IMG/VR virus record: IMGVR_UViG_3300045141_000086 | Location: 1 to 25,271 of that record | Source of the DNA: a virus | Direction: 5' to 3' (one strand) | DNA length: 25,271 bases | Shown: in pieces, positions 1-8,436 of the stretch | Layout of the letters: the number at the start of each line of letters is the position of its first letter | Numbering within the stretch: position 1 is the first letter of the stretch | The notes under the pieces: generated by a model | Told to the model about the DNA's origin: nothing | Database searches by the model: none | Seen by the model: only the letters and a program-made list of their open reading frames with translations | Translations under genes and position numbers: made by a program

Positions 1-936
1 CCCGAGCGTATCGCCGGGAAGAAAGACATTCGCGAGGCCGAAATGGGGAAAGCCAAACGGAGCGCCGCACAATTGCCCGAGTATTGTGCACCCGGAGCCG
101 TCCTGGGTCGGATTCAATTGCGGTTGATTCCCCCCGGAGTCAAATTCGCCGTAGTGCGTCCACCCGCAATAATCGACATCCGCGATGCGCGATTGCCGGT
201 TGTTCGTATCGCTGTAAATCAAATCTGTCGTAGGAATGCTGACGTGGCCCCCATCGCTCGCGGCATCGGGCGGCGTGCTGTTGGCCGGCGGCGTCCAGGA
301 CGACGCAAACGCGCCGAACGTCGAGCCAATATCGATCGAGGAATAGGGCAGACCTGCTGCGATGCGCTGACCACCGAGCAAGGCCTGAATCCGCGGCGGG
401 AGTTGATACATATACCCGCCCACGTATTGCGAGCGTTGCGCCGGGCGCCACGGGCCAAAGGCCGTCACCGTGCCCCCACTCAAGATCGAGGTGCCGAAGC
501 ACGGGTCATCCAAGGGACTATACCCGCTCGTGTAGGACCATAAGAGTTGCCCCGTGGCGTCATCCCAGAGCACCCCGTGCGTCTCCATGTTGACGGACGA
601 CGTGACGGAGCGTTTCCCTTGGGTCACATCGCCCCAGTTCTGCACCATCGTGGCGCGATTGCCCACTCCCTGGTATTGCACTTCATAGACGGGATTATTC
701 CAGCCCGTTTCCGTGTTCGCGCCGGTCCCGAAGATATGGATGTTGCCGCCGACCACGCGCCCGCTCATGGCGCCTGACGAGAACCCCCAGCGCGTCACGC
801 CTGAATCGTCCACGGGGAATGTCATATCGCCCATGTAGGTGATATCCGTTGGCTGGAGCACGCCTCCACTCGGCGGCGGCGGCAGGGGCGGCGTGTTCCC
901 CAGGACCAATCCGCGTTTACGGGGAATGTAATACAC
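1..936 (-). CDS. Large virion/appendage protein, C-terminus beyond window
   Basis: A reading frame with no stop runs from a GTG at 934-936 through the left edge, giving 312 residues of an incomplete protein. The GTG follows the stop of the 723-residue gene directly, and GGAGA lies about nine bases upstream of it. The N-terminus has a short Pro-rich linker (about residues 14-27). The rest is rich in Gly, Thr, Ser, Trp and Tyr with many predicted beta strands, like phage tail-fibre or receptor-binding proteins. No signal peptide and no catalytic motif were recognised. Its position as the last of a chain of large repetitive minus-strand genes suggests another appendage or tail component. I do not recognise the family. 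The plus-strand frames opposite it are shadows of this frame. Confidence 0.75.
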   Translation of the reverse strand, partial: MYYIPRKRGLVLGNTPPLPPPPSGGVLQPTDITYMGDMTFPVDDSGVTRWGFSSGAMSGRVVGGNIHIFGTGANTETGWNNPVYEVQYQGVGNRATMVQNWGDVTQGKRSVTSSVNMETHGVLWDDATGQLLWSYTSGYSPLDDPCFGTSILSGGTVTAFGPWRPAQRSQYVGGYMYQLPPRIQALLGGQRIAAGLPYSSIDIGSTFGAFASSWTPPANSTPPDAASDGGHVSIPTTDLIYSDTNNRQSRIADVDYCGWTHYGEFDSGGNQPQLNPTQDGSGCTILGQLCGAPFGFPHFGLANVFLPGDTLG

Positions 937-3108
937 CTAATGCGTCTCCGGTTGCGGCGCCCACGGGCCGACGAGTTGATTGCTGTTCACGGCCCATTCT
1001 GGCTTGAACGGATGCACTTCAGAAATATCCTGCACCGGCTTCACGAACTGCGCCGGCCACGCCGGTTGCCACAAGACCATCGCCGTCGTGAAGTTCGCCA
1101 CGCTCAACGCCTTTGTCGGCGGCGGCGGTTGGCCTGTCGGCAGGCTATTGGTAATGTTCGGCGCGTGTTGCGCGGGCCATGCCTGCACCCACTGACTGAT
1201 AGCGGATTGATGCGCGATGGACAGCGGGCCATGTGGACGCGGAGGCGTGCCGCCCACGGGCTGCGGGCGCATCGTCAGGCGTTGCGGCTCCGTCCAGTCG
1301 CGCGGCCACGCTTGGTTGATGACGAGCTCCGTCGGCGTAATCGGCCCGACCACGGGCACCGTCGTAATGACCGGCGGAATCACCGTGACGATCCTGGCGC
1401 CGGTTTGCGCCGACCAGTCTGTCGGCCACGCCCGTTGAATCGTCTGGTCCGTGGGATTCGTCGCCCCTTGGATGGGCGGTTGGTCTGGATTCTCGCCGGC
1501 AATCAGCACCAGCGCATCCACCACTTGCACATCGACGGGCGGGAACGCCGAGGCAAAGATGCCGGGATTCAGCCAGCCCGCCGGCAGGGACGGGACTTGG
1601 CTCGTGACGTTATCCGCGAGGAAGAACCCAATCAGCGACGGCGCCGCGACATCATTCACAAAGATGCCGGGTTGGCCGTTCGGCACCCCGCCATCGAATT
1701 GATCCGTCCCGATCTGCACCCCGTTGACGAACATGCGCAGGAGCGGGCCGACCACTTGCAACTTGAGCACGTCGCCATCGGTGAGCGTGACGCCCGTCGC
1801 GGCCTGAATCAGCGTGCCGACCCCGCCCACCGTCTGATAGAGATCCACTTCGGAGGCGGCCTGATTCGCCACCATCGCATACGAGGCATCGCCAGACGGC
1901 GAACACCGCACAATCGGCCCCGGCGTATCCCCGCCATACTGCACGATGGTGCATTGCGCATATTGGTCAGGCGACAGCGCCGTTTCTTTCCAATACGCGA
2001 GCGTCAGGCCGCCTGCCGCGGGGAACGTGGCGCCAAACCCATTCGTGCCAAACTGCCCCGCCGTCTGGGTCCAGTTGCACGGCCCGAGCGAATTTCCGTA
2101 GTTGACGAGAAATTCATCGTGCGCCGGCAGGCCAATGTGTTGACAGGCTAGCGAGGCATCCGTGCTCGCGACGGGCGGCATCCAGCCGATCTCGACCCGT
2201 CCCATAAAGGGGCGCACATAGGGCACCGGCTGCGGAGGCGCTGGCGGCAGAACAGAGGAACTAAACGGGGAACCTACCGGAAGTGGCGGCGGGGGAAGCC
2301 ACACCGTGAGCGCGGTCGAGAGGTTCGTATCACTCAGCGGCCCGACCGTAGTGGGCTGATCCACCCCCTGCTGATCCATGACGAACGTCGGCACGACCAG
2401 CACGGTCGGCACGTCTTGGCTCGTCGTATACAGATAGTCGGGCAACCGCTTAAAGAGCGGAGGCGTCGGAAGCGGCGGAGGCGGCAGCACGGCCGCGTTG
2501 TGCGGCGGCCCGGCGACAAACGGATTGTCCCTGGGCCACGTGCCGGTGATGGCCGCGAGTTCGGTAGGCGAATAGAACGCCGTGGGTGCCGGCCGATCCC
2601 CATACACCAGCGTCAGCGGGACGATCTTGTTCTGTTGCGCGTTCGGTGCTTGCAGCCGTGGCTCGAGGTCGCGGGGCCACGCGCCCTGCGCGAGTTGGGT
2701 CGCAATGATTTGTGTGACCTGTTGCGGCGGCGGCGGATTGACCGTTGGGCCTTGCGGTAACGATCCAATCTTCTGTTGTTCGTTGTTCGGGACTTGGAGC
2801 CGCGGCTCAAGGTCGAGCGGCCACGAGGCCAACGTGAACGCCAGGCCTCTGGCATTCTCGACTTGTCGTGTCGGCGGCTGGTCGCCACCGGGCAGCGTCA
2901 GGGGCGCGATTTTGTTCTGTTGGGTGTTCTGCTGATGCAGGCGCGGCTCGAGACTGGCCGGCCATGCCAGCACGGCCACCATCGCAATCGTGGCGCCCAC
3001 TTGCAGGCGCGGCGGTTGGTCGCCCGTGCTGCCTTGCGGTTCGTGCGGCGTCGGCGGCGTGACGCTGGAGGACGGCGGGAGCGGCGGCGGCGGATAGAAA
3101 AACGCCAT
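937..3108 (-). CDS. Proline-rich 'AWP'-repeat virion protein with lectin-like insert
   Basis: A 723-residue protein of unusual design, starting one base after the 401-residue gene ends. The N-terminal third has four repeats centred on a Trp-Pro pair at residues 49, 96, 144 and 191 (period 47-48), three of them carrying LEPRLQ-type and QQ-K-I segments. Polyproline runs separate the units. Residues about 331-500 look like a concanavalin A/LamG-type beta sandwich (alternating strands, with VNG and a late DGD turn). The C-terminal third resumes with Trp-Pro pairs at 561, 601, 644 and 684 (period 40-43). It lies among virion appendage genes and has no signal peptide, so a tail or head-fibre role is inferred. 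The repeat family itself is not one I know. Confidence 0.8.
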   Translation of the reverse strand: MAFFYPPPPLPPSSSVTPPTPHEPQGSTGDQPPRLQVGATIAMVAVLAWPASLEPRLHQQNTQQNKIAPLTLPGGDQPPTRQVENARGLAFTLASWPLDLEPRLQVPNNEQQKIGSLPQGPTVNPPPPQQVTQIIATQLAQGAWPRDLEPRLQAPNAQQNKIVPLTLVYGDRPAPTAFYSPTELAAITGTWPRDNPFVAGPPHNAAVLPPPPLPTPPLFKRLPDYLYTTSQDVPTVLVVPTFVMDQQGVDQPTTVGPLSDTNLSTALTVWLPPPPLPVGSPFSSSVLPPAPPQPVPYVRPFMGRVEIGWMPPVASTDASLACQHIGLPAHDEFLVNYGNSLGPCNWTQTAGQFGTNGFGATFPAAGGLTLAYWKETALSPDQYAQCTIVQYGGDTPGPIVRCSPSGDASYAMVANQAASEVDLYQTVGGVGTLIQAATGVTLTDGDVLKLQVVGPLLRMFVNGVQIGTDQFDGGVPNGQPGIFVNDVAAPSLIGFFLADNVTSQVPSLPAGWLNPGIFASAFPPVDVQVVDALVLIAGENPDQPPIQGATNPTDQTIQRAWPTDWSAQTGARIVTVIPPVITTVPVVGPITPTELVINQAWPRDWTEPQRLTMRPQPVGGTPPRPHGPLSIAHQSAISQWVQAWPAQHAPNITNSLPTGQPPPPTKALSVANFTTAMVLWQPAWPAQFVKPVQDISEVHPFKPEWAVNSNQLVGPWAPQPETH

Positions 3109-3109
3109 G

Positions 3110-4315
3110 CTACTGCGTCAGAATCGGCGCCATGTAGGTATTGCGCGGGATGACCGCACTCGCGGCGGGCGCATTCCCCATCACCAAGAAAATCGATTCC
3201 CGTGCCGTCGCATCGGCAATGTCGTAGGTGTGCGTAAAGCCATCAGCATCGAACGACGTGAAATCTGAGCGGCCTTGAATCGTGCCCGCGCCAGAATCGG
3301 CATACGACAGGTAGAAATGCGTCCGGTTCAAGGCATAGACGGCGGCCGACCCGGAGTTATAAAACGCGGTCCCGCGATGCGTCGAATCGGTCGCCGCACT
3401 CGTGGACATATATTGAATCGACCCTAAGGCCGCGGCCGCGGTCTGGCCGACACTGAGCATGAGGATGCCCTTCGGCGCAAACCCCGCCCCGGTGATGCTC
3501 TGCGCGCCGGTCGCCGTCTTCTGCGTAAACGCGCCCACGTTATACGAGCCCCCCTTCAGGCAGAGCGCATAGATGGTATGCGTGTTCGCGTTCGCCGTCG
3601 TCCAGTTCAGCGTGAAGCCATTGCCATCGAGGGTGACGAGGTCCGCTTCGCACCGCACCGAGGATCCGCCATCGATGTTGCAATAGACCTTCGTCGTCTT
3701 TTCAATGCGCCCGCCCGTCGTCGCGTTCGCGGCCTGCGCCGTCGTGCCCCGCGCCGTCGAGGACTTCCCAAACCCAAACACCGTCGAATTGTTGGACGAG
3801 GAGGTATCCGCGCCCATGAGCAGGATCGCATCCGGCGCAAACCCAGCCCCGGTCGTCGCCTGATTGCCCGTCGCCGTCGCGGAGGTGAAGGACACGATCG
3901 AAGCGTTCGTCAGATCTGCCCCGCCAATGGCAAAGTAATTGACGACATACGCCGTCGCGTTCGCCGTCGTGAAATTCACCGTAAAGCCATCGGCATCCAG
4001 CGAGACGAAATCTGCGGCAAACGTCACTGTTGGCGTGGAGCCGGTCGCGTTCTTGATGCACTTCGTGGCATCGGTCCCGGTCGGGTTGCCCGTCGCGAAA
4101 TCGTCCGCTTCGAACATCGCCACGCGCGAGGTCGAGGAAATCCCGATCCCCCAATGGGGCGCCAAGGAAATACTGCCCCCGCTCGCCTCCCCATCGGCCG
4201 TCAGCGCATTGCCCCAGAACAAGACCACCTTCGGCTGAAAGCCCACCCCCGTCGTCGCTTTGTTGCCCGTCGCGGCCGGGACCGTCAATGAGCCGGTGAA
4301 CGTGGACAACGCCAT
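3110..4315 (-). CDS. Three-repeat beta-rich virion protein
   Basis: A 401-residue protein made of three tandem copies of a domain of about 110-120 residues (roughly 15-131, 149-255 and 269-380). Each opens with a TTGxGFxP-like segment and a hydrophobic strand. Each closes with a (D)F.S.DADGF-like turn (copies 1 and 3; LVTLDGNGF in copy 2), then copies 1 and 2 have a TTANA-type turn and a hydrophobic strand. Ala, Thr, Gly and Ser dominate; there are no long helices and no signal peptide. The ATG lies one base after the stop of the beta-helix gene. Such repeat proteins in tail regions of phages are usually structural or host-contact proteins; this role is inferred from position and composition, as no family was recognised with certainty. 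Confidence 0.8.
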   Translation of the reverse strand: MALSTFTGSLTVPAATGNKATTGVGFQPKVVLFWGNALTADGEASGGSISLAPHWGIGISSTSRVAMFEADDFATGNPTGTDATKCIKNATGSTPTVTFAADFVSLDADGFTVNFTTANATAYVVNYFAIGGADLTNASIVSFTSATATGNQATTGAGFAPDAILLMGADTSSSNNSTVFGFGKSSTARGTTAQAANATTGGRIEKTTKVYCNIDGGSSVRCEADLVTLDGNGFTLNWTTANANTHTIYALCLKGGSYNVGAFTQKTATGAQSITGAGFAPKGILMLSVGQTAAAALGSIQYMSTSAATDSTHRGTAFYNSGSAAVYALNRTHFYLSYADSGAGTIQGRSDFTSFDADGFTHTYDIADATARESIFLVMGNAPAASAVIPRNTYMAPILTQ

Positions 4316-6811
4316 TTAGAAGTCTCTCGCCGTGATGGACTGCCAGCCAAACTGGTTATTCAGATTCGGGACGGTGTCCGTCTGGATGTAGAACCCAATG
4401 CCGGGACTGCCCGCCGTGAAGGGCGCCGTATCCGTGAACGGGAAGCCCATGACCATCACGTTGTTAAAGAACGCGCTGATGATCGCATTCGCCCCACTCG
4501 TATGAATCTCCACGCGGAAGAGATCGCCCGTGACCGGCGCCCGCGGCAACGTCCCGGCCGTCAGCAATGGTCCCTTGAAGTGGCCGAGCTGCACGTAACT
4601 GCCGTCGTGCGCGACATTGATTTCATAGCCTCGTGCCGTGGTGGTCCCAAACCCGCCACCGGGATCATACGGCGGCCCGGTGTCATACCACCGCAACAGC
4701 AATTCGACTTCGGCAAATTGCACCGTCACCGTCGCCGCTTTCCAGAACGTGCCTTGAATCGACTGGTCGAGGCCGAAGCCAGTCAGATAGGCTTGCGAAT
4801 CATTCGGCCCATCCACGCCCGTCTGCGTGCCGTGCGCCACGTGCACCCCGCCAATCACTTCCGTCATCGCCACGGTTGTATCCGGCGCCGTATGATGCCA
4901 GCGCCCACCTTCTGAAATGGGATTCTCCGTCAAGGGGAACGACGTGGTGTAGGTGTTCACCACGTTGAGCGGATGCGGATACGTATACGGCACGTAATAG
5001 GCGCCCCAGGTATTCGTGGCCGTGCAATTGTAGAGCGTGCCATCCGCGCCATTGAATTGCACGCCTTGCGGATTCGTCGTGCTCGAGTTCCAACTGCCCT
5101 GGTCCGTCGCCCAAAACGCTTCGCCCTTCGCACAACTGGCGGGTCGTTGGGCCAGCGTGCCACTCCCCACGCCACCCGTCACACTCGTCGTCCCGGTCCC
5201 GAGATAGTAATCACGCGCCGAGACCGTTTCCGGATCGTTATTGGCCCACTTCACCCCACCCCACGTCGGCGGCGTGTTCCACGTATCGAGCCACTGATAG
5301 ATCGGCTCCACGGGTTGGTTCGGCCACGCAATCGTGCCCGTGCTGTTATTCAGCACATTCGGGAAGTCATTCACGAGCAAATCCCCGCCACCCCGCCCGA
5401 GTTGATCCAGGCAGGCGTAGCCGTTCGGCCCGTTGCTGTTCTGGTCCCAATTGCTAGGCGTGCCCGTCTGCGTCGTGCCGCAATAGCCCCAGCCGGTCGG
5501 CGTCGGGCTTTCGGGATAGGTCGCATTCGAAAAGCGGTTCACGTGCGCCGAAATGAAGTTCTTGTAGCCCTGCGTCGAGCTCGGACCCGGCGCGTTATTC
5601 TTCCAGATGACGCCCACGCCCGAATCGACGTAGACCGCCGAATCCGGCACGTTCCCCGCCGCGGCCGTCAGGGTATTCCCGTAGATTTCAAACGCCCGAC
5701 ACCCGCGATGGCGCTGGCCCGATCCGGTGCCATGCTCCTGCACGGCGGGCGGCGGCGTGCTCCCGGTGAACGTGTTGAACCGGAACACGAACCGTCCCCC
5801 GGTCACGCAATCATTCGTGGCCCCGTGATTGAAGATGCTGTCTTCGATGTAGAGGAAGCGTTCAGATCCGAGCGTCGTTGTATCGTTCCACGAGCGGTCC
5901 CCGGCACCGAGTGTTTCTCCGTTCCAGCCCGGCGCATTGATGCGAATGCCATTGTTCGTGCTGCCCACCGTTTGGTCCACTAAGAGATGGTCGAGCACGC
6001 CATAGATCCAGCCATCGACTTCCATCGCCACAGCATTAATCAGGTTCAAGTGGACGTGATCCATGCGGAAGAGATGCGAGGAGCCGCCGATGCGAATCGC
6101 CCCGGAGAACGTCGCGGCGCCGGTCTGGCTGATGGTGAAGCCACTCATGCGGAACGTGCCGCTCGCATTGGTCGTGACGTTCAGCAGACCCGTATCACTG
6201 CCGATGGCATCCACGATGGTTGTGACATTTCCGCCGCCGACTGCGCTCTGGTTGCCCGCGCCGAGCAACGTCACGTTCGCCGGCGCGTTCCAGGTCACGC
6301 CCGTGCTCCACGTCCCAGTCCCGGCCGGGAGACAGACCGTGGACCCCGCCGCGGCCGCATTGAGCGCGGTCTGCACATCCGTTTGGCTGAGTGATGCCGC
6401 GGTCGTCGTGCACCCCGGATTAATCGTGGTGACGGTGAAGGTGATGCCGTTCGTCGTATTCCCGCTGACCGACACCCGCACGGGCCCCGTGGTCGCCCCC
6501 GCCGGCACGGTCGTCGTGATCGAGGTATTCGACCACGCGGTCGGCGTGGCTGGCGTGCCGTTGAACGTCACGGTGCTGGTGCCCTGCGCCGTGCTAAACG
6601 TCGTCCCGGTCAAGACCACCGACGTGCCCACCGCGCCGCTCGTCACCGAGAGGCTATTGAGGACAGGAGGCGTCAATCCGCCAATGACCACGGGCGTGCT
6701 GGGTGTGGGCGGCGCTTGCGCCAGCAGGGCCAGCGTGCCCAGCACCAGCAGGAGCGCGACAGCGAGTCTAAACGAGGGGAACCGTAAAGGTATTCGACAC
6801 TGCGGATTCAC
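4316..6811 (-). CDS. Beta-helix (pectate-lyase-like) appendage protein with N-terminal signal/anchor
   Basis: I place the start at the GTG at 6809-6811 because AGGGGG lies five bases upstream; the frame is open to a TTG at 6838 that lacks such a site. The 831-residue product begins with a basic stretch and a hydrophobic segment (about residues 16-33, ending in AQA) that looks like a Sec signal peptide or membrane anchor. Next come an IPT/TIG Ig-like domain (about 48-125) and a Gly/Asn-rich region resembling right-handed parallel beta-helices of tailspikes and pectate lyases (about 135-450). A C-terminal beta sandwich resembling LamG/concanavalin A domains spans about 621-831. It overlaps the preceding gene by 44 bases. 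Polysaccharide binding or cleavage at the host surface is plausible, but no catalytic residues were identified. Confidence 0.8.
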   Translation of the reverse strand: MNPQCRIPLRFPSFRLAVALLLVLGTLALLAQAPPTPSTPVVIGGLTPPVLNSLSVTSGAVGTSVVLTGTTFSTAQGTSTVTFNGTPATPTAWSNTSITTTVPAGATTGPVRVSVSGNTTNGITFTVTTINPGCTTTAASLSQTDVQTALNAAAAGSTVCLPAGTGTWSTGVTWNAPANVTLLGAGNQSAVGGGNVTTIVDAIGSDTGLLNVTTNASGTFRMSGFTISQTGAATFSGAIRIGGSSHLFRMDHVHLNLINAVAMEVDGWIYGVLDHLLVDQTVGSTNNGIRINAPGWNGETLGAGDRSWNDTTTLGSERFLYIEDSIFNHGATNDCVTGGRFVFRFNTFTGSTPPPAVQEHGTGSGQRHRGCRAFEIYGNTLTAAAGNVPDSAVYVDSGVGVIWKNNAPGPSSTQGYKNFISAHVNRFSNATYPESPTPTGWGYCGTTQTGTPSNWDQNSNGPNGYACLDQLGRGGGDLLVNDFPNVLNNSTGTIAWPNQPVEPIYQWLDTWNTPPTWGGVKWANNDPETVSARDYYLGTGTTSVTGGVGSGTLAQRPASCAKGEAFWATDQGSWNSSTTNPQGVQFNGADGTLYNCTATNTWGAYYVPYTYPHPLNVVNTYTTSFPLTENPISEGGRWHHTAPDTTVAMTEVIGGVHVAHGTQTGVDGPNDSQAYLTGFGLDQSIQGTFWKAATVTVQFAEVELLLRWYDTGPPYDPGGGFGTTTARGYEINVAHDGSYVQLGHFKGPLLTAGTLPRAPVTGDLFRVEIHTSGANAIISAFFNNVMVMGFPFTDTAPFTAGSPGIGFYIQTDTVPNLNNQFGWQSITARDF

Positions 6812-7094
6812 TCGATCCCCCTGGGTTCGTCGCCACAATCGTTACATCGTAATTGCCAGCAGGGAGTGCGTTCAGCGTCGAGGCGATATTGACCGTAATC
6901 ACACTCCCGATCGGATGGGGCAACCCGAGATGCACCGTGACGAGAATAGGCGAGCTCGTGCCAGCCGCATAGACGTTAATCGCATAACTCGTGACGGTCG
7001 GATCCGTGGAGACGAGGAATGAGACATCGCCCTTCGATGTGGAGATCGGCGGCGGCATCGACCGCAACGTGCGGATGTAATAGACCGCCGGCAT
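6768..7094 (-). CDS. Small FN3/Ig-like virion protein
   Basis: A 108-residue protein with a beta-sandwich look. An Asp-Pro-Thr-Val-Thr-Ser-Tyr turn is followed by alternating hydrophobic strands, then a GNYDVTIVATNPGGSS-like end that is typical of fibronectin type III or cadherin-like Ig folds. It begins 45 bases after the stop of the 166-residue gene, past a strong GC hairpin, with a GGTGGG stretch just before the ATG. It overlaps the beta-helix gene by 44 bases at its 3' end, so the two are probably translated from the same message. It most likely works as a small adhesion or assembly module of the same appendage. The fold call is by eye only. Confidence 0.7.
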   Translation of the reverse strand: MPAVYYIRTLRSMPPPISTSKGDVSFLVSTDPTVTSYAINVYAAGTSSPILVTVHLGLPHPIGSVITVNIASTLNALPAGNYDVTIVATNPGGSSESAVSNTFTVPLV

Positions 7095-7108
7095 GGACCC
7101 ACCGAGAA

Positions 7109-7131
7109 GGGGCTGACCCGCGGCCAGCCCC
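7109..7131 (-). terminator. GC-rich intergenic hairpin (weak terminator or attenuator)
   Basis: GGGGCTG at 7109-7115 pairs with CAGCCCC at 7125-7131 across a nine-base loop. It lies in the 45-base gap between two minus-strand genes. On the minus strand the stem is followed by only TTCTC, not a full T-tract, so it may be a partial terminator, attenuator or RNA-processing site rather than a complete stop. Confidence 0.4.
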
Positions 7132-7139
7132 GCTCAGGA

Positions 7140-7640
7140 TTAGCCGATTTCGCGATACGCCACGCCGAAGGACCAGCCCGTCAGCGTGCCCGGCGTCGAG
7201 GTGAACTGAAGAAAGTTCCCTGACGTGCACCCCGGCATCGCGAGCATGGTTTCCGCTGGCGTCGGCACCCAGAGCCAGCCGTTCAGCACGTTGAAGTTGT
7301 CAGGATAAATCCCGACTTCCACGCCTGCGCCGTTGGCCGAGGAATTGATGCCCGCCGACCCGGCCGCACCCGTCGTATTGCCGACAAGGTTCGCGGTGGG
7401 CAAGCCGAGCGAGGTCTTCGCAGGCGTGGCACTGACCAGCGTCGGAAAGACGGTCAGCTTCGTGCCGAGGCGCACACCCTGCTGGGCACTCGTCGCGTTC
7501 GCCCGCTGACTGACCCAGGCCCGCAGGATTTCATAGCCGGGGACAGCGGCGCCACCTGCTGAGACGTTGAGAAAGACCAGTTGTGGCGAGGCGGCGACGG
7601 TGAGGTTGTCGCCACTGACGGTATACGTGCGGTCGGCCAT
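7140..7640 (-). CDS. Virion structural protein, unknown family
   Basis: A 166-residue beta-rich protein without signal peptide or membrane segment. Its ATG has AAGGAG eight bases upstream, the clearest ribosome binding site in this part of the late region and consistent with high expression. The sequence has Val/Thr/Gly-rich strands, a small central Gly-Ala-Asn-rich section and a single Cys near residue 138. It follows the zinc-ribbon gene after a 21-base gap and precedes the Ig-like and beta-helix genes. The size, composition and place fit a minor head, head-completion or tail component, but I do not recognise the family. Confidence 0.65.
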   Translation of the reverse strand: MADRTYTVSGDNLTVAASPQLVFLNVSAGGAAVPGYEILRAWVSQRANATSAQQGVRLGTKLTVFPTLVSATPAKTSLGLPTANLVGNTTGAAGSAGINSSANGAGVEVGIYPDNFNVLNGWLWVPTPAETMLAMPGCTSGNFLQFTSTPGTLTGWSFGVAYREIG

Positions 7641-7661
7641 TGCTACACTCCTTAAGAGACG

Positions 7662-7916
7662 CTAGGTAAGCGACACGAACTCTTGGCCCGGTCGCTCGTA
7701 ATCAATTTCCCGACCCGTCCGCACATCGTAATGCTTGAACCGTTCCACCTGTCCCGTGCCGTGACACTTCGGGCAGTCAATCAACAGGTCTTCGCCGGTA
7801 AAGCGGTTGTAGCCCAACCACATCTTGCCGGGCATCCGCTTGTAATCGCTGCACGCGATACAGCGCATCCACCCGACCGGCCGCGAGATGAACGGGACGA
7901 CCTCCACCGCCATCAC
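7662..7916 (-). CDS. Small zinc-ribbon protein
   Basis: An 84-residue protein with two Cys pairs: CIAC at residues 19-22 and CPKCHGTG at 48-55. The second closely resembles DnaJ-type zinc-finger repeats (CxxCxGxG). About 25 residues separate the pairs, so they could form one zinc ribbon. The ATG overlaps the stop of the upstream gene by four bases (ATGA), indicating coupled translation; a second ATG follows at once. Small CxxCxGxG proteins are frequent in phage late operons. Whether it has a chaperone-like or nucleic-acid-binding role cannot be told from the sequence. Confidence 0.75.
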   Translation of the reverse strand: MMAVEVVPFISRPVGWMRCIACSDYKRMPGKMWLGYNRFTGEDLLIDCPKCHGTGQVERFKHYDVRTGREIDYERPGQEFVSLT

Positions 7917-8434
7917 GCACTCTTCTGCTTACCCTGATCCGAGAAGCTGTTCAGCACGGCATCCACGTCCGCATCGGACAATTCCGCAAGCTGATCCTGA
8001 ATCGACTGCATCCGCGCTTTCTTCTGGCCCTGAATGATGAGCGAGCGGTCAGCCGGTGACAGTGCCTCAAGCATCGCGCGCATCTGCGCCGCCTGATCGA
8101 TGACGATGGTGCCGGGATCCTTCTCCAGATAGCCCTTAGCGACGTAGTCGTGATGCTCTGTGGCGCTCTGCACGGTGATCTCTTCGCCGGCCTGGCTCCA
8201 GAGCAAGCGCGGATAGGGGAACGTCTTCATCGACGCGCCGCCATCATTGCGCGGGCCTTCAGCCGAGGGAAAGAACGTCGGCCGCGGGTCATCCTTCGTC
8301 GGCAGCAGTCGCAGATCGTGCAACTGGCGCGGCCGGAAGGGTGAACGCCCGCCCTGTTGGAGTTCGGCGGCGTTCAGCGAGCCATCCGCGATGGCCTGTT
8401 TAATTTCTGCGAGCAGTTCAGGACTCAATGCCAT
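7913..8434 (-). CDS. Hypothetical protein in head-gene operon
   Basis: A 173-residue soluble protein. The N-terminus is a short helix (LLAEIKQAIADG) and a basic Pro/Arg/Leu region. The middle has aromatic Pro-Tyr-Pro-Arg-Leu-Leu-Trp and an EHHDYVAKGY segment. The C-terminal half is helical and charged (about residues 110-170) with an ELSDADVDAVLNSF motif. It starts two bases after the stop of the 209-residue decoration-like gene and overlaps the zinc-ribbon gene by four bases. The central motif resembles short segments in other phage late proteins, but I cannot assign a family; a head-associated or assembly role is only inferred from location. Confidence 0.65.
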   Translation of the reverse strand: MALSPELLAEIKQAIADGSLNAAELQQGGRSPFRPRQLHDLRLLPTKDDPRPTFFPSAEGPRNDGGASMKTFPYPRLLWSQAGEEITVQSATEHHDYVAKGYLEKDPGTIVIDQAAQMRAMLEALSPADRSLIIQGQKKARMQSIQDQLAELSDADVDAVLNSFSDQGKQKSA

Positions 8435-8436
8435 CT

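Noticed and set aside
43-777. Plus-strand frames near the left edge
   Set aside because: The minus strand carries one uninterrupted frame from 936 to 1 with normal protein composition, so these are shadows.
940-2151. Long plus-strand frame of 403 codons
   Set aside because: It lies wholly opposite the 723-residue AWP-repeat gene. Its protein is rich in Arg/His with no recognisable fold, the normal product of reading the reverse strand of a GC-rich gene.
4973-7022. Long plus-strand frames opposite the beta-helix gene
   Set aside because: Two overlapping frames, at 4973-5983 and 6063-7022, have Arg-rich or Val/Pro-rich composition and no family features, while the minus-strand gene has domains and a ribosome binding site.
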